From the NCBI RefSeq assembly GCF_048548695.1, contig NZ_JBLYIF010000003.1: a DNA stretch of 64,000 bases. One strand, given 5' to 3'. Positions 1 through 7,850 of the stretch are shown one piece after another; the stretch's first letter is position 1, and each line of letters starts with the position of its first letter. The position numbers and the translations under genes are program-made. The notes under the pieces were generated by a model, which saw only the letters and a program-made list of their open reading frames with translations, searched no databases and was not told where the DNA came from. This stretch comes from Neptuniibacter sp048548695 (lineage in GTDB: Bacteria > Pseudomonadota > Gammaproteobacteria > Pseudomonadales > Balneatricaceae).

Positions 1-159
1 GTTTTTTATTTTGCTCTGACTACAAGAAAAACTCTTGTATATATTTAATAAGTTTATTCGATATAGTCGATATATTTAGGCTCATAGGAAATAATTACCC
101 ATATAAAATGTTAATTACAAAAAAACCAATGGGAAAACGGTTATAAAAATTGATTAAAC
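1..159. other. AT-rich tail of an upstream integron cassette
   Basis: This stretch is very AT-rich and stops are frequent in all frames. I see no gene. It lies directly left of the first attC-like site, so it is probably the 3' part of a cassette whose gene lies outside the window. Confidence 0.4.
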
Positions 160-252
160 ACATAACAAAGAGGTCAAGTTCACTCCGGTACTTGTACCTC
201 CGCGGGAACGCCTAAGCTGCGCTTTGTCGTCCCCTTACCTTAAGCGTTAGGC
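160..252 (+). repeat. attC-like integron recombination site 1
   Basis: A left core containing ATAACAA at 162-168 and a right core GTTAGGC at 246-252 bound an imperfect inverted repeat. The inner arms pair AGGTCAAG with CTTACCT, leaving an unpaired base as is usual for attC. The site has the same orientation as the three that follow, and the cassette gene begins 33 bases after it. The left core departs from the RYYYAAC consensus, so the exact outer boundary is uncertain. Confidence 0.75.
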
Positions 253-284
253 ATCACGAGAGTTCGTGCCACCAAGGAGAAAAA

Positions 285-1295
285 ATGAAATATGTATATT
301 TAACTTTGAACTGGGTATTTGGGGTGCTTCTTGGTCTTAGTGGCCTCTTATTTCTAATTGAATCTCCCTTGGCAGGCTTTTGTCTTATTGCAATATCTTT
401 ACTTTTGTTGCCGCCAGTAAGGAATGCTGTATTTGCAAAAACCAATAAAGAATACCCACTGAAAGCAAGAGCAATTTCAATATTTATTCTCTTTACCGCG
501 TTCGGAATATTTGTAGGCCAATCAGAGCAAAAGAAAGCTGCTGAGCTGGAGGCTCAGAAGGCCGAAGAGCAAGCGCAAAATATAGCTAAAGCCCGCCAAG
601 ATAATATTGATTACTTCAACAGTCATAAAGAGGAAATATTGGCTTCGGCTTTATTAGCATTATCTGAAAAGAGCTATCAAGTTGTTGTTAGTCAAACAAG
701 CAAATATTTGCCAGCCAATGACGCTGATCTTAACGAAATACACGGGCAAGCAAAAGCGGCGCTTGACGAAATTAAAAAAGCAGAGAAAGAGGCAAGAGAG
801 AAGGCGCAGCGAGAATCAAAAACAAAAGAACTTGTCGCCAAGCTAAAAACAGTACCCGGCTCAGAATTCGCAGAAAATAAAAATCTGTATCAACGGTTAG
901 TTCAACTGAATCCCGACAATGCAACTTACCAGAAAAAACTAGATTACTACTCACAGAAATTAAGTGAAAAAATTAAAAAAGAGAAGAGAGAGCAAGAAAG
1001 ACTCAAGAAAGAACGCGAGGCACGCGTTGCGAAATTTGGTGAGGCTCCTACACAAAGTGCATGGGATGGGTCTTATTATGCCGTAGAGCGTTATCTTAAA
1101 AGAATCGCAAATGATCCAGATAGTATAGACATAGACGGCTGCACAAAGGTGTATCACATCGAAAGCGGATGGCTCGTTGGCTGTGATTATAGAGGTAGAA
1201 ACGGCTTTGGTGGAATGATCCGCCAATCAAATTGGTTTACGATCGTTCATGACCAAGTAATACAGATGCATGATGCATCGGCGTATAAGCAATAA
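285..1295 (+). CDS. Cassette-borne membrane/coiled-coil hypothetical protein
   Basis: The function is unknown. The 336-residue protein starts with about three hydrophobic segments (roughly residues 5-25, 28-44 and 61-77). A long highly charged Glu/Lys/Ala/Gln-rich stretch follows (about 78-105 and 160-255), predicted to form coiled coils. The C-terminal domain of about 80 residues begins near a Trp-Asp-Gly motif and contains YRGRNGFGG, a pattern seen in many small uncharacterised bacterial proteins. The ATG follows AAGGAGAAAAA, a good ribosome site. The stop lies two bases before the next attC-like site, which is normal for a cassette gene. The DNA is clearly more AT-rich than the chromosomal genes after 4 kb, which fits acquisition by transfer. 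Confidence 0.85.
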   Translation: MKYVYLTLNWVFGVLLGLSGLLFLIESPLAGFCLIAISLLLLPPVRNAVFAKTNKEYPLKARAISIFILFTAFGIFVGQSEQKKAAELEAQKAEEQAQNIAKARQDNIDYFNSHKEEILASALLALSEKSYQVVVSQTSKYLPANDADLNEIHGQAKAALDEIKKAEKEAREKAQRESKTKELVAKLKTVPGSEFAENKNLYQRLVQLNPDNATYQKKLDYYSQKLSEKIKKEKREQERLKKEREARVAKFGEAPTQSAWDGSYYAVERYLKRIANDPDSIDIDGCTKVYHIESGWLVGCDYRGRNGFGGMIRQSNWFTIVHDQVIQMHDASAYKQ

Positions 1296-1297
1296 AT

Positions 1298-1414
1298 GCC
1301 TAACAATAACATGCAGTGGAACCACCTACGCGCCGCCTGTTTTGTGCATGGCCTCCGGCCATTATTGCACAAAACAGGCTCTGCTCCGGCGGTCCACTGA
1401 TGTAGGCGTTAGAC
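1298..1414 (+). repeat. attC-like integron recombination site 2
   Basis: The left core GCCTAAC (1298-1304) fits RYYYAAC and the right core GTTAGAC (1408-1414) fits GTTRRRY. Between them, AGTGGAACC pairs with GGTCCACT with one extrahelical A. Inside, a long stem CCTGTTTTGTGCA pairs with TGCACAAAACAGG and is capped by a GGCC/GGCC stem. This is the best-formed attC of the four. Confidence 0.92.
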
Positions 1415-1528
1415 GGCCAGCCAATCACCTCAAGGGGCCGTTTTGTCACATCGAGCCCTCTCAGAAAGTCTAAGGATATGGAGCCCGAGATTTTCGAGTC
1501 CCAACCAGACATGAGAGGAAATAAGATT

Positions 1529-1936
1529 ATGAAGAAGTTTGATGTGCAGGGCGTTGATTTGCATACCACCCAGAAAATAGCTTTTTCTTACATTGCAGAC
1601 CCTATGCACTTACCGCAGTGGACGAATGCATTTGCATCAGTTACAGACGGAAGGGCTGTGATGCGAACGCCGAATGGCGAGATAGAGATTGATCTCCTCG
1701 TACGGTCATCAGAAGATCATGGGACTGTGGACTGGTTTATGACCTTTCCCGATGGCAGTGTTGCAACAGCGTTTTCCCGGGTCGTAGAGCTCGACACGGA
1801 GAATTGCGTTTACAGCTTCGTATTAACACCACCGCCAGTGCCACTTGAGCAACTTGAAGGCACACTGAAAGAGCAGTCTCGCATCCTTGCAGAAGAACTC
1901 CAAAACCTGAAGCGGATACTTGAACGTCATGGATGA
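1529..1936 (+). CDS. SRPBCC-family (polyketide cyclase-like) cassette protein
   Basis: The protein (135 residues) looks like a SRPBCC/START-like ligand-binding domain. It opens with a beta strand and a short helix around the typical SYIADPMHLPQW motif, has alternating strands ending in an FDG-like turn, and closes with a long C-terminal helix. Such domains bind hydrophobic ligands or act as small cyclases or hydrolase-like enzymes; the substrate here cannot be read. I chose the ATG at 1529 because AGAGGAAAT lies just upstream; an in-frame ATG at 1478 has no good ribosome site. The end overlaps the sigma-factor gene by 8 bases, so the two are translationally coupled and may work together. Both sit in one integron cassette. 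Confidence 0.85.
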   Translation: MKKFDVQGVDLHTTQKIAFSYIADPMHLPQWTNAFASVTDGRAVMRTPNGEIEIDLLVRSSEDHGTVDWFMTFPDGSVATAFSRVVELDTENCVYSFVLTPPPVPLEQLEGTLKEQSRILAEELQNLKRILERHG

Positions 1937-2798
1937 GAACACAGATTCTGGTATTTCACACACCCTTGAGCATGAGGTTGCTCATGCCAGGTCTGGAGAT
2001 CCTGTTGCGCTTGAGTCTGTGGTTCGCACAGTGCAGCAGGATATTTACAATTTGGCGCTCCGTTTTCTGTGGCATCCACAGGACGCGGAGGATGCCAGCC
2101 AGGAAATTCTCATTCGAGTTATTACCAGCTTAGACAGTTTCCGGGGCGAAAGCGGCTTCCGAACATGGGTCTATCGTGTTGCGTGCAATGCCTTGCTTAC
2201 GCTGCGGAAAAAACGCATGGAGCAACAATCGCTGAGCTTCGAACAGTTCGCGGATGACTTGGCCCAAGGATTGTCTGATTCCCCATTGAGCGTTGAAGAC
2301 GATGTCGAGCAAAATCTTTTGTTGGAGGAAGTGAAGATTGGTTGCACTCTGGCAATGCTGCAATGCCTCGATCGCAAACACCGCCTGGCCTATATCTTGG
2401 GTGAGATCATGGAGCTTGACCACATCCAGTCGGCCGAAGCGCTTGAAATAACGCCCGCCACCTTTCGAAAGCGGCTTTCCCGTGCGCGAGCGAATATCCT
2501 CTCGTTTATGACGACTCAATGTGGGCTAATCAATTCAGACAATGCTTGCCGATGCAGTCGTCGGGTCAGTACTGCCATCACGCTTGGGCGCGTGGATCCA
2601 TCAAACCTGATATTCGCCACATCACAACAGCAGGTGAAACGCTTTCCCCAGATATTGATCGAGATAAGACAGCTTGAGGAATATCGTCGTGCAGCAGCGC
2701 TGTATCAATCTCACCCGGAGGTAAGTGCGCCGGACTCCTTCTCCCTTTGGCTACAAAAATTGCTGGATGAAATGCCGGACAGGAGCCCCATGAAATAA
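1929..2798 (+). CDS. ECF-type sigma-70 family RNA polymerase sigma factor
   Basis: This is a group 4 (ECF) sigma factor of about 289 residues. The region 2 signature is near residues 30-95 (NLALRFLWHPQDAEDASQE, then SFRGESGFRTWVYRVACNA). The region 4 helix-turn-helix is near 150-195 (HRLAYILGEIMELDHIQSAE, then RKRLSRAR). It is longer than a minimal ECF factor. After region 4 comes a CGL...CRCSRRV cysteine motif and a helical tail of about 90 residues, a form I recognise in some ECF factors. No anti-sigma factor is seen. The start at 1929 overlaps the SRPBCC gene, whose product could be the partner or sensor, but that is inference. A sigma factor is an unusual integron cargo. Confidence 0.92.
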   Translation: MDENTDSGISHTLEHEVAHARSGDPVALESVVRTVQQDIYNLALRFLWHPQDAEDASQEILIRVITSLDSFRGESGFRTWVYRVACNALLTLRKKRMEQQSLSFEQFADDLAQGLSDSPLSVEDDVEQNLLLEEVKIGCTLAMLQCLDRKHRLAYILGEIMELDHIQSAEALEITPATFRKRLSRARANILSFMTTQCGLINSDNACRCSRRVSTAITLGRVDPSNLIFATSQQQVKRFPQILIEIRQLEEYRRAAALYQSHPEVSAPDSFSLWLQKLLDEMPDRSPMK

Positions 2799-2800
2799 GC

Positions 2801-2888
2801 CTTTAACAAAGCCAATGCACTCGGACGGCAAAAAGCGTCACTCATTTCTCGCTCTGCTTTTTGCCGCCGGTGAGTTACGGCATTAGGT
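2801..2888 (+). repeat. attC-like integron recombination site 3
   Basis: CTTTAAC (2801-2807) and ATTAGGT (2882-2888) are the outer cores. The second has A where the consensus GTTRRRY has G. The inner stem pairs GGCAAAAAGCG with CGC-TC-TGCTTTTTGCC, and GCACTCGG with CCGGTGAGT. It follows the sigma-factor stop by two bases. The altered crossover base may lower recombination. Confidence 0.82.
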
Positions 2889-2911
2889 TACAAACATCAC
2901 AGGGAAAATAG

Positions 2912-3523
2912 ATGCTTCACAAATTCCACAAAATCTCCGCTCTTATAATTGGTTCATTTGTTCTTGTTCACCTTATTAACCATTTATGTATTTTAAGCGG
3001 CACTCAACAACATATCGATTTCATGGAGGCCTTTCGTGTAATTTATCGTAACCCTGTAGCTGAAATCGTCTTACTTATTTGCGTTTTATTTCAAGTATGC
3101 AGTGGCATTTATTTTGTATGGCGGCGCAGAGGGCAACGTTCAGGTTTTCTTGAAAAAGCCCAAGCTATATCAGGTTTATACTTAGCCTACTTTTTTCTAA
3201 ATCATGTTGGTGCAGTTCTATTCGGTAGGTATATCGCAGAGTTAGATACTAATATTTACTATGGCATTGCTGGGTTTTATACAGCGCCGTTCCATCTATA
3301 TTTTATTCCTTATTACTTTTTAGCTGTCGTCGCTATATTTATCCATATAGCATCTGCCTTTTATTGGTTAAGTCGAAATTCAATCACTGATCCAATGCGT
3401 ACAAAACTAACCTATTCAATTATCATTATTGGCGTATTAATATCTGCAACTTTAATGCTCGGTTTTAATGGGGTATTCAACGAGATTATCATTCCTCCTG
3501 AATATCTGGAGCTTTATGAATAA
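2912..3523 (+). CDS. Small polytopic membrane protein in an integron cassette
   Basis: The 203-residue protein has about five hydrophobic segments (near 9-29, 49-70, 82-103, 125-150 and 167-188) and little soluble sequence. Histidines lie in or next to the first segments (HKF, VHLINHL), in the third (LNHVGAVLF) and near the fourth (FHLYF, FIHIASAF). This pattern recalls the haem-binding membrane anchors of succinate dehydrogenase/fumarate reductase or other b-type cytochromes, but I cannot assign a family. The gene starts 23 bases after attC 3 and stops three bases before attC 4. The AT-rich composition differs from the chromosomal genes downstream. Confidence 0.85.
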   Translation: MLHKFHKISALIIGSFVLVHLINHLCILSGTQQHIDFMEAFRVIYRNPVAEIVLLICVLFQVCSGIYFVWRRRGQRSGFLEKAQAISGLYLAYFFLNHVGAVLFGRYIAELDTNIYYGIAGFYTAPFHLYFIPYYFLAVVAIFIHIASAFYWLSRNSITDPMRTKLTYSIIIIGVLISATLMLGFNGVFNEIIIPPEYLELYE

Positions 3524-3526
3524 TAA

Positions 3527-3598
3527 ACCTAACAATTTGCTGCATCGGAAAACCAACTCGCTCGCGCTCGTCGTTTTCCGCTGAGCAAGGCGTTGCTA
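3527..3598 (+). repeat. attC-like integron recombination site 4 (array end)
   Basis: ACCTAAC (3527-3533) fits the RYYYAAC core. Inside, GGAAAACCAAC pairs imperfectly with GTCGTTTTCC around a CTCGCGCTCG tip, and AACAATTTGC pairs loosely with GCAAGGCGTT. The right core GTTGCTA (3592-3598) departs from GTTRRRY, and no further attC follows. This is therefore probably the last site of the array, where the bases after G|TT belong to the flanking chromosome. Confidence 0.75.
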
Positions 3599-3852
3599 AC
3601 CTCTCTGTAGCGATCGTTAATCGATCATTAGGGCTGTTCATCCATCCCGAAAATTGATTTTAATGGTCCTGTACTCTTCTACTTGGAAGAGGGTCATCCT
3701 ATGCAGGGTGCCAGCCACTTAATTTGGTTATCCGCACATACGTGCCTGATGTATGTCAGAAGGAACGATGTTCGCTGCGGCTCTAAGCGTTGCTCCGAAA
3801 AATCTGTATCATTGTGGTTGCTCTGGTTTTTACATATTAAAGGTGCCGAATT
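3599..3852. other. Boundary region after the integron array
   Basis: I see no convincing gene here. Short open frames on both strands lack ribosome sites. AAAGGTG at 3838-3844 is the likely ribosome site of the next gene. The region marks the change from AT-rich cassette DNA to chromosomal composition. Confidence 0.4.
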
Positions 3853-4311
3853 TTGCAAATCTGGGTAGACGCTGACGCTTGTCCTGTGGTGATTAAAGAG
3901 ATCCTGTTCCGGGCGGCGGAGCGCACTGAAACTACGCTGACGCTGGTGGCTAATCAATATATCAAAACACCGCCTTCTAAATTTATCGCTTCCGTGCGGG
4001 TGATGCCGGGTTTTGATGTGGCGGATAATGAAATTGTGCAGCGGGTTGGGCAGGATGATCTGGTGATTACCAGTGATATTCCGCTGGCGGATGAGGTGCT
4101 GACCAAGGGGGCACAGGCATTAAGCCCCCGTGGGGAGATGTATACCCGAGAGAACATCAAAGCTCGGTTGAATATCCGCGATTTTATGGACACGCTGCGC
4201 AGCAGTGGTGTGCAGACCGGTGGCCCACCGGCATTGAGTCAGAGCGACCGCAAGGCGTTTGCCGGTTATCTGGATAAGTGGTTGGCTAAAAAACAACGAC
4301 ATATAACGTAA
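3853..4311 (+). CDS. yaiI: YaiI/YqxD family protein (UPF0178)
   Basis: This is a conserved bacterial protein of unknown function, 152 residues, the usual family length. The N-terminal WVDADACPVVIKEI motif and the ITSDIPLADEVL and LSPRGEMYT motifs are diagnostic of the family. Its fold is thought to resemble PIN/NYN-type nucleases because conserved acidic residues (VDAD near the start, TSDIPLAD mid-protein) cluster, but activity is not established. I chose the TTG start because the family begins exactly at this Ile-Trp-Val-Asp-Ala motif and AAAGGTG lies eight bases upstream. It is the first clearly chromosomal gene after the cassette array. Confidence 0.92.
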   Translation: MQIWVDADACPVVIKEILFRAAERTETTLTLVANQYIKTPPSKFIASVRVMPGFDVADNEIVQRVGQDDLVITSDIPLADEVLTKGAQALSPRGEMYTRENIKARLNIRDFMDTLRSSGVQTGGPPALSQSDRKAFAGYLDKWLAKKQRHIT

Positions 4312-4396
4312 TTGGTTAAAGCGCGATTTAAAAAGGATTTTTGACCCGGTGGAGGCCTATCGTCTCTATTGGGACTTTTGCACACAGGAGGCATAC

Positions 4397-4852
4397 ATGA
4401 ACGGTCTGGAATATGCGGGTTTTTGGATCAGGGTTGGCGCATCTTTGATTGATACTTTGCTGATGTTGATCATTATTTTACCTTTGGTCAGTTTTATATA
4501 TGGAGAGGCGTACTGGACCAGTGGTCAGATGTTGCTCGGTTTTTGGGATGCTTTGTTAAATTATATATTGCCGGCGGTGGTGGTTATTTTATTCTGGGTT
4601 TACAAGGCTGCAACGCCAGGAAAAATGGCACTGCGGTTGAAGATTGTTGATGCTCAAACTGGGCAGGCAGCATCGAAAGGTCAGTTGATCGGGCGTTATT
4701 TTGGGTATTTCGTTGCTATTTTGCCTCTGTTTCTGGGCATTATCTGGGTGGGTATTGACCGAAAGAAACAGGGGTGGCACGACAAGCTTTCAGGTACTGT
4801 GGTGGTTAAAAATACCGAGAAAGCGCGTGTCGTCTTTCAGACTGAAGCCTGA
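4397..4852 (+). CDS. RDD family membrane protein
   Basis: This is a 151-residue RDD-family protein. After a short lead containing AGFWIRVGASLIDTLLM (the Arg/Asp signature of the family) come three hydrophobic segments, near residues 17-37, 55-77 and 105-127. The TPGKMALRLKIVDAQTG loop and the C-terminal RKKQGWHDKLSGTVVV motif are also typical. RDD proteins are inner-membrane proteins of mostly unknown role; some have been linked to ion transport. The ATG at 4397 follows ACAGGAGGCATAC, a strong ribosome site, so the in-frame GTG at 4349 is not needed. A bidirectional terminator follows. Confidence 0.9.
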   Translation: MNGLEYAGFWIRVGASLIDTLLMLIIILPLVSFIYGEAYWTSGQMLLGFWDALLNYILPAVVVILFWVYKAATPGKMALRLKIVDAQTGQAASKGQLIGRYFGYFVAILPLFLGIIWVGIDRKKQGWHDKLSGTVVVKNTEKARVVFQTEA

Positions 4853-4906
4853 GGGTAGGGCGTTCAGGGGGTTTATTATTGAGTAGGCGGGTGTAAACGT
4901 GAATAT

Positions 4907-4934
4907 AACGCCGGAAAAGCTTCCGGCGTTTTTG
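4907..4934 (+). terminator. Bidirectional intrinsic terminator
   Basis: AACGCCGGAA and TTCCGGCGTT form a perfect 10-bp stem with an AAGC loop. It is followed by T residues on the plus strand, and the arm's 5' A's give T's on the minus strand. It separates the convergent RDD gene and cysH. Confidence 0.85.
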
Positions 4935-4942
4935 TAAGGTGT

Positions 4943-5662
4943 TTACTTGATATTCAGCGGTGTGGCCGGATGCAGGCCGCACTCTTTGCTTTCCGGATTC
5001 TCCCACCACCACCGGCCAGAACGAACATCTTCGCCCAGGGTGACAGAGCGGGTGCAGGGTGCGCAGCCAATGCTGGGGTAATGCTGATCATGCAGGGCAT
5101 TGTAGGGCACGTTTTCCGCTTTGATATACGCCCAGACCTCTTTTTCTGACCAGTCAGCCAGTGGGTTGAGCTTGTGCATGTTATTGCCTTCATCCCACTC
5201 TTCGAACTGGATCTCGTCACGGGTGACGGACTGTTCGCGACGCAGGCCGGTGATCCAGGCTTGCTGGCCGGACAGGGCGCGCTTCAGAGGTTTGATCTTG
5301 CGGACAAAACAGCAGCCCTTGCGCAGCTCCTGAGATTCGTAGAAGGCGTTGATGCCGTTTTCGGCGACATAGGCTTCTACATCTGCGGCTTCAGGGTAAT
5401 ACACCTTCACTGTCAGGTTAGGGTAGGTGTCGCGCATGTTGGCCAGCAGGTTGAGGGTTTCTTCCGGTAACCGGCCGGTATCCAGCACAAAGTTTGCAAT
5501 CTGCGGGCTGTATTTGCTGATCAGGTCGGCAATTACAACGTCTTCCGCGCCCAGGCTGTTGGCAAAAACCAGTTCGCCGTTATAGGTTTTAACCGCCTTC
5601 TGCAGCAGTGCGCTGATGGCTTCGACTTTGGCTTGTAGTTCGGGTGTCAGGTTGTCGCTCAT
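4943..5662 (-). CDS. cysH: Adenylylsulfate (APS) reductase, CysH family
   Basis: This enzyme reduces activated sulfate to sulfite in assimilation. The 239-residue protein has the PP-loop-like nucleotide site (VFANSLGAEDVVI), an R-P-E-ET loop, and WITGLRREQSVTR. It contains paired cysteines CC in RKGCCFVRK and a CxxC in IGCAPCTR, the pattern that binds a [4Fe-4S] cluster in APS reductases. The E. coli-type PAPS reductase lacks it. The catalytic cysteine is in KECGLH near the C terminus. The substrate is therefore probably APS rather than PAPS. The ATG at 5662 is preferred because GGAGACAGGACG precedes it; the longer frame has no such site. It is the last gene of the tauE-cysI-DUF934-cysH operon. 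Confidence 0.94.
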   Translation of the reverse strand: MSDNLTPELQAKVEAISALLQKAVKTYNGELVFANSLGAEDVVIADLISKYSPQIANFVLDTGRLPEETLNLLANMRDTYPNLTVKVYYPEAADVEAYVAENGINAFYESQELRKGCCFVRKIKPLKRALSGQQAWITGLRREQSVTRDEIQFEEWDEGNNMHKLNPLADWSEKEVWAYIKAENVPYNALHDQHYPSIGCAPCTRSVTLGEDVRSGRWWWENPESKECGLHPATPLNIK

Positions 5663-5678
5663 CGTCCTGTCTCCACAA

Positions 5679-6152
5679 TTACTGCAGGTAAACCGGTTTA
5701 GTTTCGTCAGCGGCACCCTGATAGCGAACGCTTACTTCAGCAAACGCGTTGATGGCGTCAGCAGAAAACTTGTCGTCATTCAGGTCCAGGGCATCAAAAC
5801 CGCAACGTGCCAGGTGGTCGAGCTGGTCGCGACCAATATCACCGGTGGCACGAAGCTGGCCACGGTAACCCTGGCGTTTAAGCAGGCGAGCGATACTGAA
5901 ACCACGGCCATCGCGAAACGCCGGGAAATCGATGGCGATCATCGGGAAACGATCAATATCAGACAAAATGCTGTTCAGGTCGTCATCGCCATTCAGTTGT
6001 AGCGCTACGCCGGTATCGCGGGCATCAAACTGCTCGCGCTGTTCCACGTAGAGTGCCAGCGGCACAATCACATCACCTGTTTGGTCTGCAGTGTCTGCGT
6101 CAATCAGGGTCCAGTTGTCAGTGACAACTTCTTTATTAAGCAGCAGCGGCAT
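5679..6152 (-). CDS. DUF934 family protein of the sulfite reductase operon
   Basis: This 157-residue DUF934 protein is almost always encoded beside the Pseudomonas-type cysI. It contains the conserved FPAFRDGRGFSIARLLK and LRATGDIGRDQL motifs. Its biochemical role is unknown; co-occurrence suggests help to sulfite reductase, for example in electron supply or cofactor handling, which is inference. The start at 6152 lies inside the last codons of cysI, a 17-base overlap, after AAGGAG placed about seven bases upstream, so translation is probably coupled. It is 16 bases upstream of cysH. Confidence 0.92.
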   Translation of the reverse strand: MPLLLNKEVVTDNWTLIDADTADQTGDVIVPLALYVEQREQFDARDTGVALQLNGDDDLNSILSDIDRFPMIAIDFPAFRDGRGFSIARLLKRQGYRGQLRATGDIGRDQLDHLARCGFDALDLNDDKFSADAINAFAEVSVRYQGAADETKPVYLQ

Positions 6153-7794
6153 AGACATACTCCTTGAATGGTTCGATGCCGATCCGGTGGAAGGTGTCGA
6201 TAAAACGTTCACCTTCAATGCGTTGATCAACATATACATGCAGAATTTTTTCCAGCGTATCGGCAACGTCTTCAGCCGGAACTGATTTGCCGATGACTTT
6301 GCCCAGCGCCGCGTCGGAACCGTCGTCGCCACCCAGGGTGATCTGGTACCAGTCTTCGCCTTTTTTATCGACACCCAGAATGCCGATATGGCCAACGTGG
6401 TGGTGCGAGCAGGCGTTGATGCAGCCGGACATGTTGAGTTTGATTTCGCCCAGATCATGCACGTAGTCCATATTTTCGAACTTCATGTTGATCTGATCGG
6501 CAATGCCCAGCGTTTTGGCGTTTGCCAGCGCGCAGAAGTCACCACCCGGGCAGACGGTCATGTCGGTTAGGGTGCCAATGTTAGGACGTGCCAGGCCGTT
6601 GGCTGCCAGAGTCTGCCATACCGCGTACAGTTCTGATGTTTTGACGTCAGCCAAAACCAGATTCTGGTTATGGGTAGCGCGGACTTCACCAAAACTGTAC
6701 CGGTCGGCCATTTCTGCCACCAGATCCAGCTGCTCAGCGGTGATGTCGCCAGCGGGTTTCAGGTATGGCTTCAGGCTGATATAGGCAATCCGGTAACCGG
6801 CTACCTTGTGTTCAACGGTATTGTGCTGATACCAGACACGGAAATCGCTGTCGTCAGCCAGCTGCTGTTCCAGGCCAGTATCGGCGGCGGCAGTGGCGTC
6901 GTAATCAAACGGGGTAAAGAAGGCTTTGACCCGGTCAATTTCGGATTGTGGCAGTTTCAAGTCGCTGTCGCGAATCTGTTCCCACTCGGCATCTACCAGT
7001 TCGCGGAAGGTATCAATACCCATGGCTTGAACCAGTATTTTAATACGGGCCTTGTATTTGTTGTCGCGGCGACCATTCAGGTTATAGACGCGGATAATCG
7101 CTTCCAGATAGGACAGTAGATCCTGTTTCTGCAGGAATGGACGAATCTGTTTGCCGATTACCGGGGTACGGCCGAGGCCGCCACCCACCAGGACTTCAAA
7201 GCCCACTGCGCCAGCGTCATTGCGCACCATATGCAGGCCGATATCGTGGACCTGGGTGGCGGCGCGGTCGGTCGGGCCAGCAGAGACGGCAATCTTGAAT
7301 TTACGCGGCAGATACGCGAATTCCGGATGCAGCGATGACCACTGACGGATAATTTCGCAGTAAGGCCGTGGATCTTCGATTTCATCGGCAATCACGCCAG
7401 CAAACTGGTCCGTGGTGGTATTACGGATACAGTTGCCCGACGTCTGGATAGCGTGCATCTGCACTGATGCCAGCTCGGCCAGGATATCTGGCACCTGTTC
7501 CAGTTCCGGCCAGTTAAACTGGATATTGGTCCGGGTGGTAAAGTGGCCATAGCCGCGGTCATAGGTGCGGGCAATGTGCGCCAGTTTACGCAGCTGTTTT
7601 GAGTTGTACATGCCGTAAGGCCCGGCTACACGCAGCATCGGAGCATGGCGCTGGATATACAGGCCATTCATCAGACGCAGGGCCAAAAATTCGTCTTCTG
7701 GCAGTTCACCTGCCAGGAAACGTCGGGTCTGGTCTCGGAATTGTTCAACACGCTGGTCTACCAGTGATTGATCAACTTCGTTGTACTGATACAT
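6136..7794 (-). CDS. cysI: Sulfite reductase hemoprotein (nitrite/sulfite reductase family)
   Basis: This enzyme reduces sulfite to sulfide using sirohaem coupled to a [4Fe-4S] cluster. The 552-residue length matches the single-subunit Pseudomonas-type enzyme. The cluster/sirohaem cysteines are visible as CPGGDFC (C-x5-C) and GCINAC (C-x3-C), separated by the usual 40 or so residues. The N-terminal half has the ferredoxin-like half-domain motif GHFTTRTNIQFNWP, and a basic RxxR-type substrate region is visible. No flavoprotein partner (CysJ) is encoded here, so electrons probably come from ferredoxin or another donor. It lies 56 bases downstream of the TauE-type gene and overlaps DUF934. Confidence 0.95.
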   Translation of the reverse strand: MYQYNEVDQSLVDQRVEQFRDQTRRFLAGELPEDEFLALRLMNGLYIQRHAPMLRVAGPYGMYNSKQLRKLAHIARTYDRGYGHFTTRTNIQFNWPELEQVPDILAELASVQMHAIQTSGNCIRNTTTDQFAGVIADEIEDPRPYCEIIRQWSSLHPEFAYLPRKFKIAVSAGPTDRAATQVHDIGLHMVRNDAGAVGFEVLVGGGLGRTPVIGKQIRPFLQKQDLLSYLEAIIRVYNLNGRRDNKYKARIKILVQAMGIDTFRELVDAEWEQIRDSDLKLPQSEIDRVKAFFTPFDYDATAAADTGLEQQLADDSDFRVWYQHNTVEHKVAGYRIAYISLKPYLKPAGDITAEQLDLVAEMADRYSFGEVRATHNQNLVLADVKTSELYAVWQTLAANGLARPNIGTLTDMTVCPGGDFCALANAKTLGIADQINMKFENMDYVHDLGEIKLNMSGCINACSHHHVGHIGILGVDKKGEDWYQITLGGDDGSDAALGKVIGKSVPAEDVADTLEKILHVYVDQRIEGERFIDTFHRIGIEPFKEYVYAAAA

Positions 7795-7850
7795 AGTTTA
7801 GATACCTTCCGCGGAGCTCATTGCGGCTTCGCACCTTACATTGTTTAGGA

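Noticed and set aside
1..3600. Toxin-antitoxin cassettes, common in chromosomal integrons
   Set aside because: None of the four cassette genes resembles a known toxin or antitoxin, and the ECF/SRPBCC pair is not one.
3683..3868. Short open frame between the attC array and the YaiI gene
   Set aside because: No ribosome site and no family features; it overlaps the ribosome site and start of the YaiI gene.
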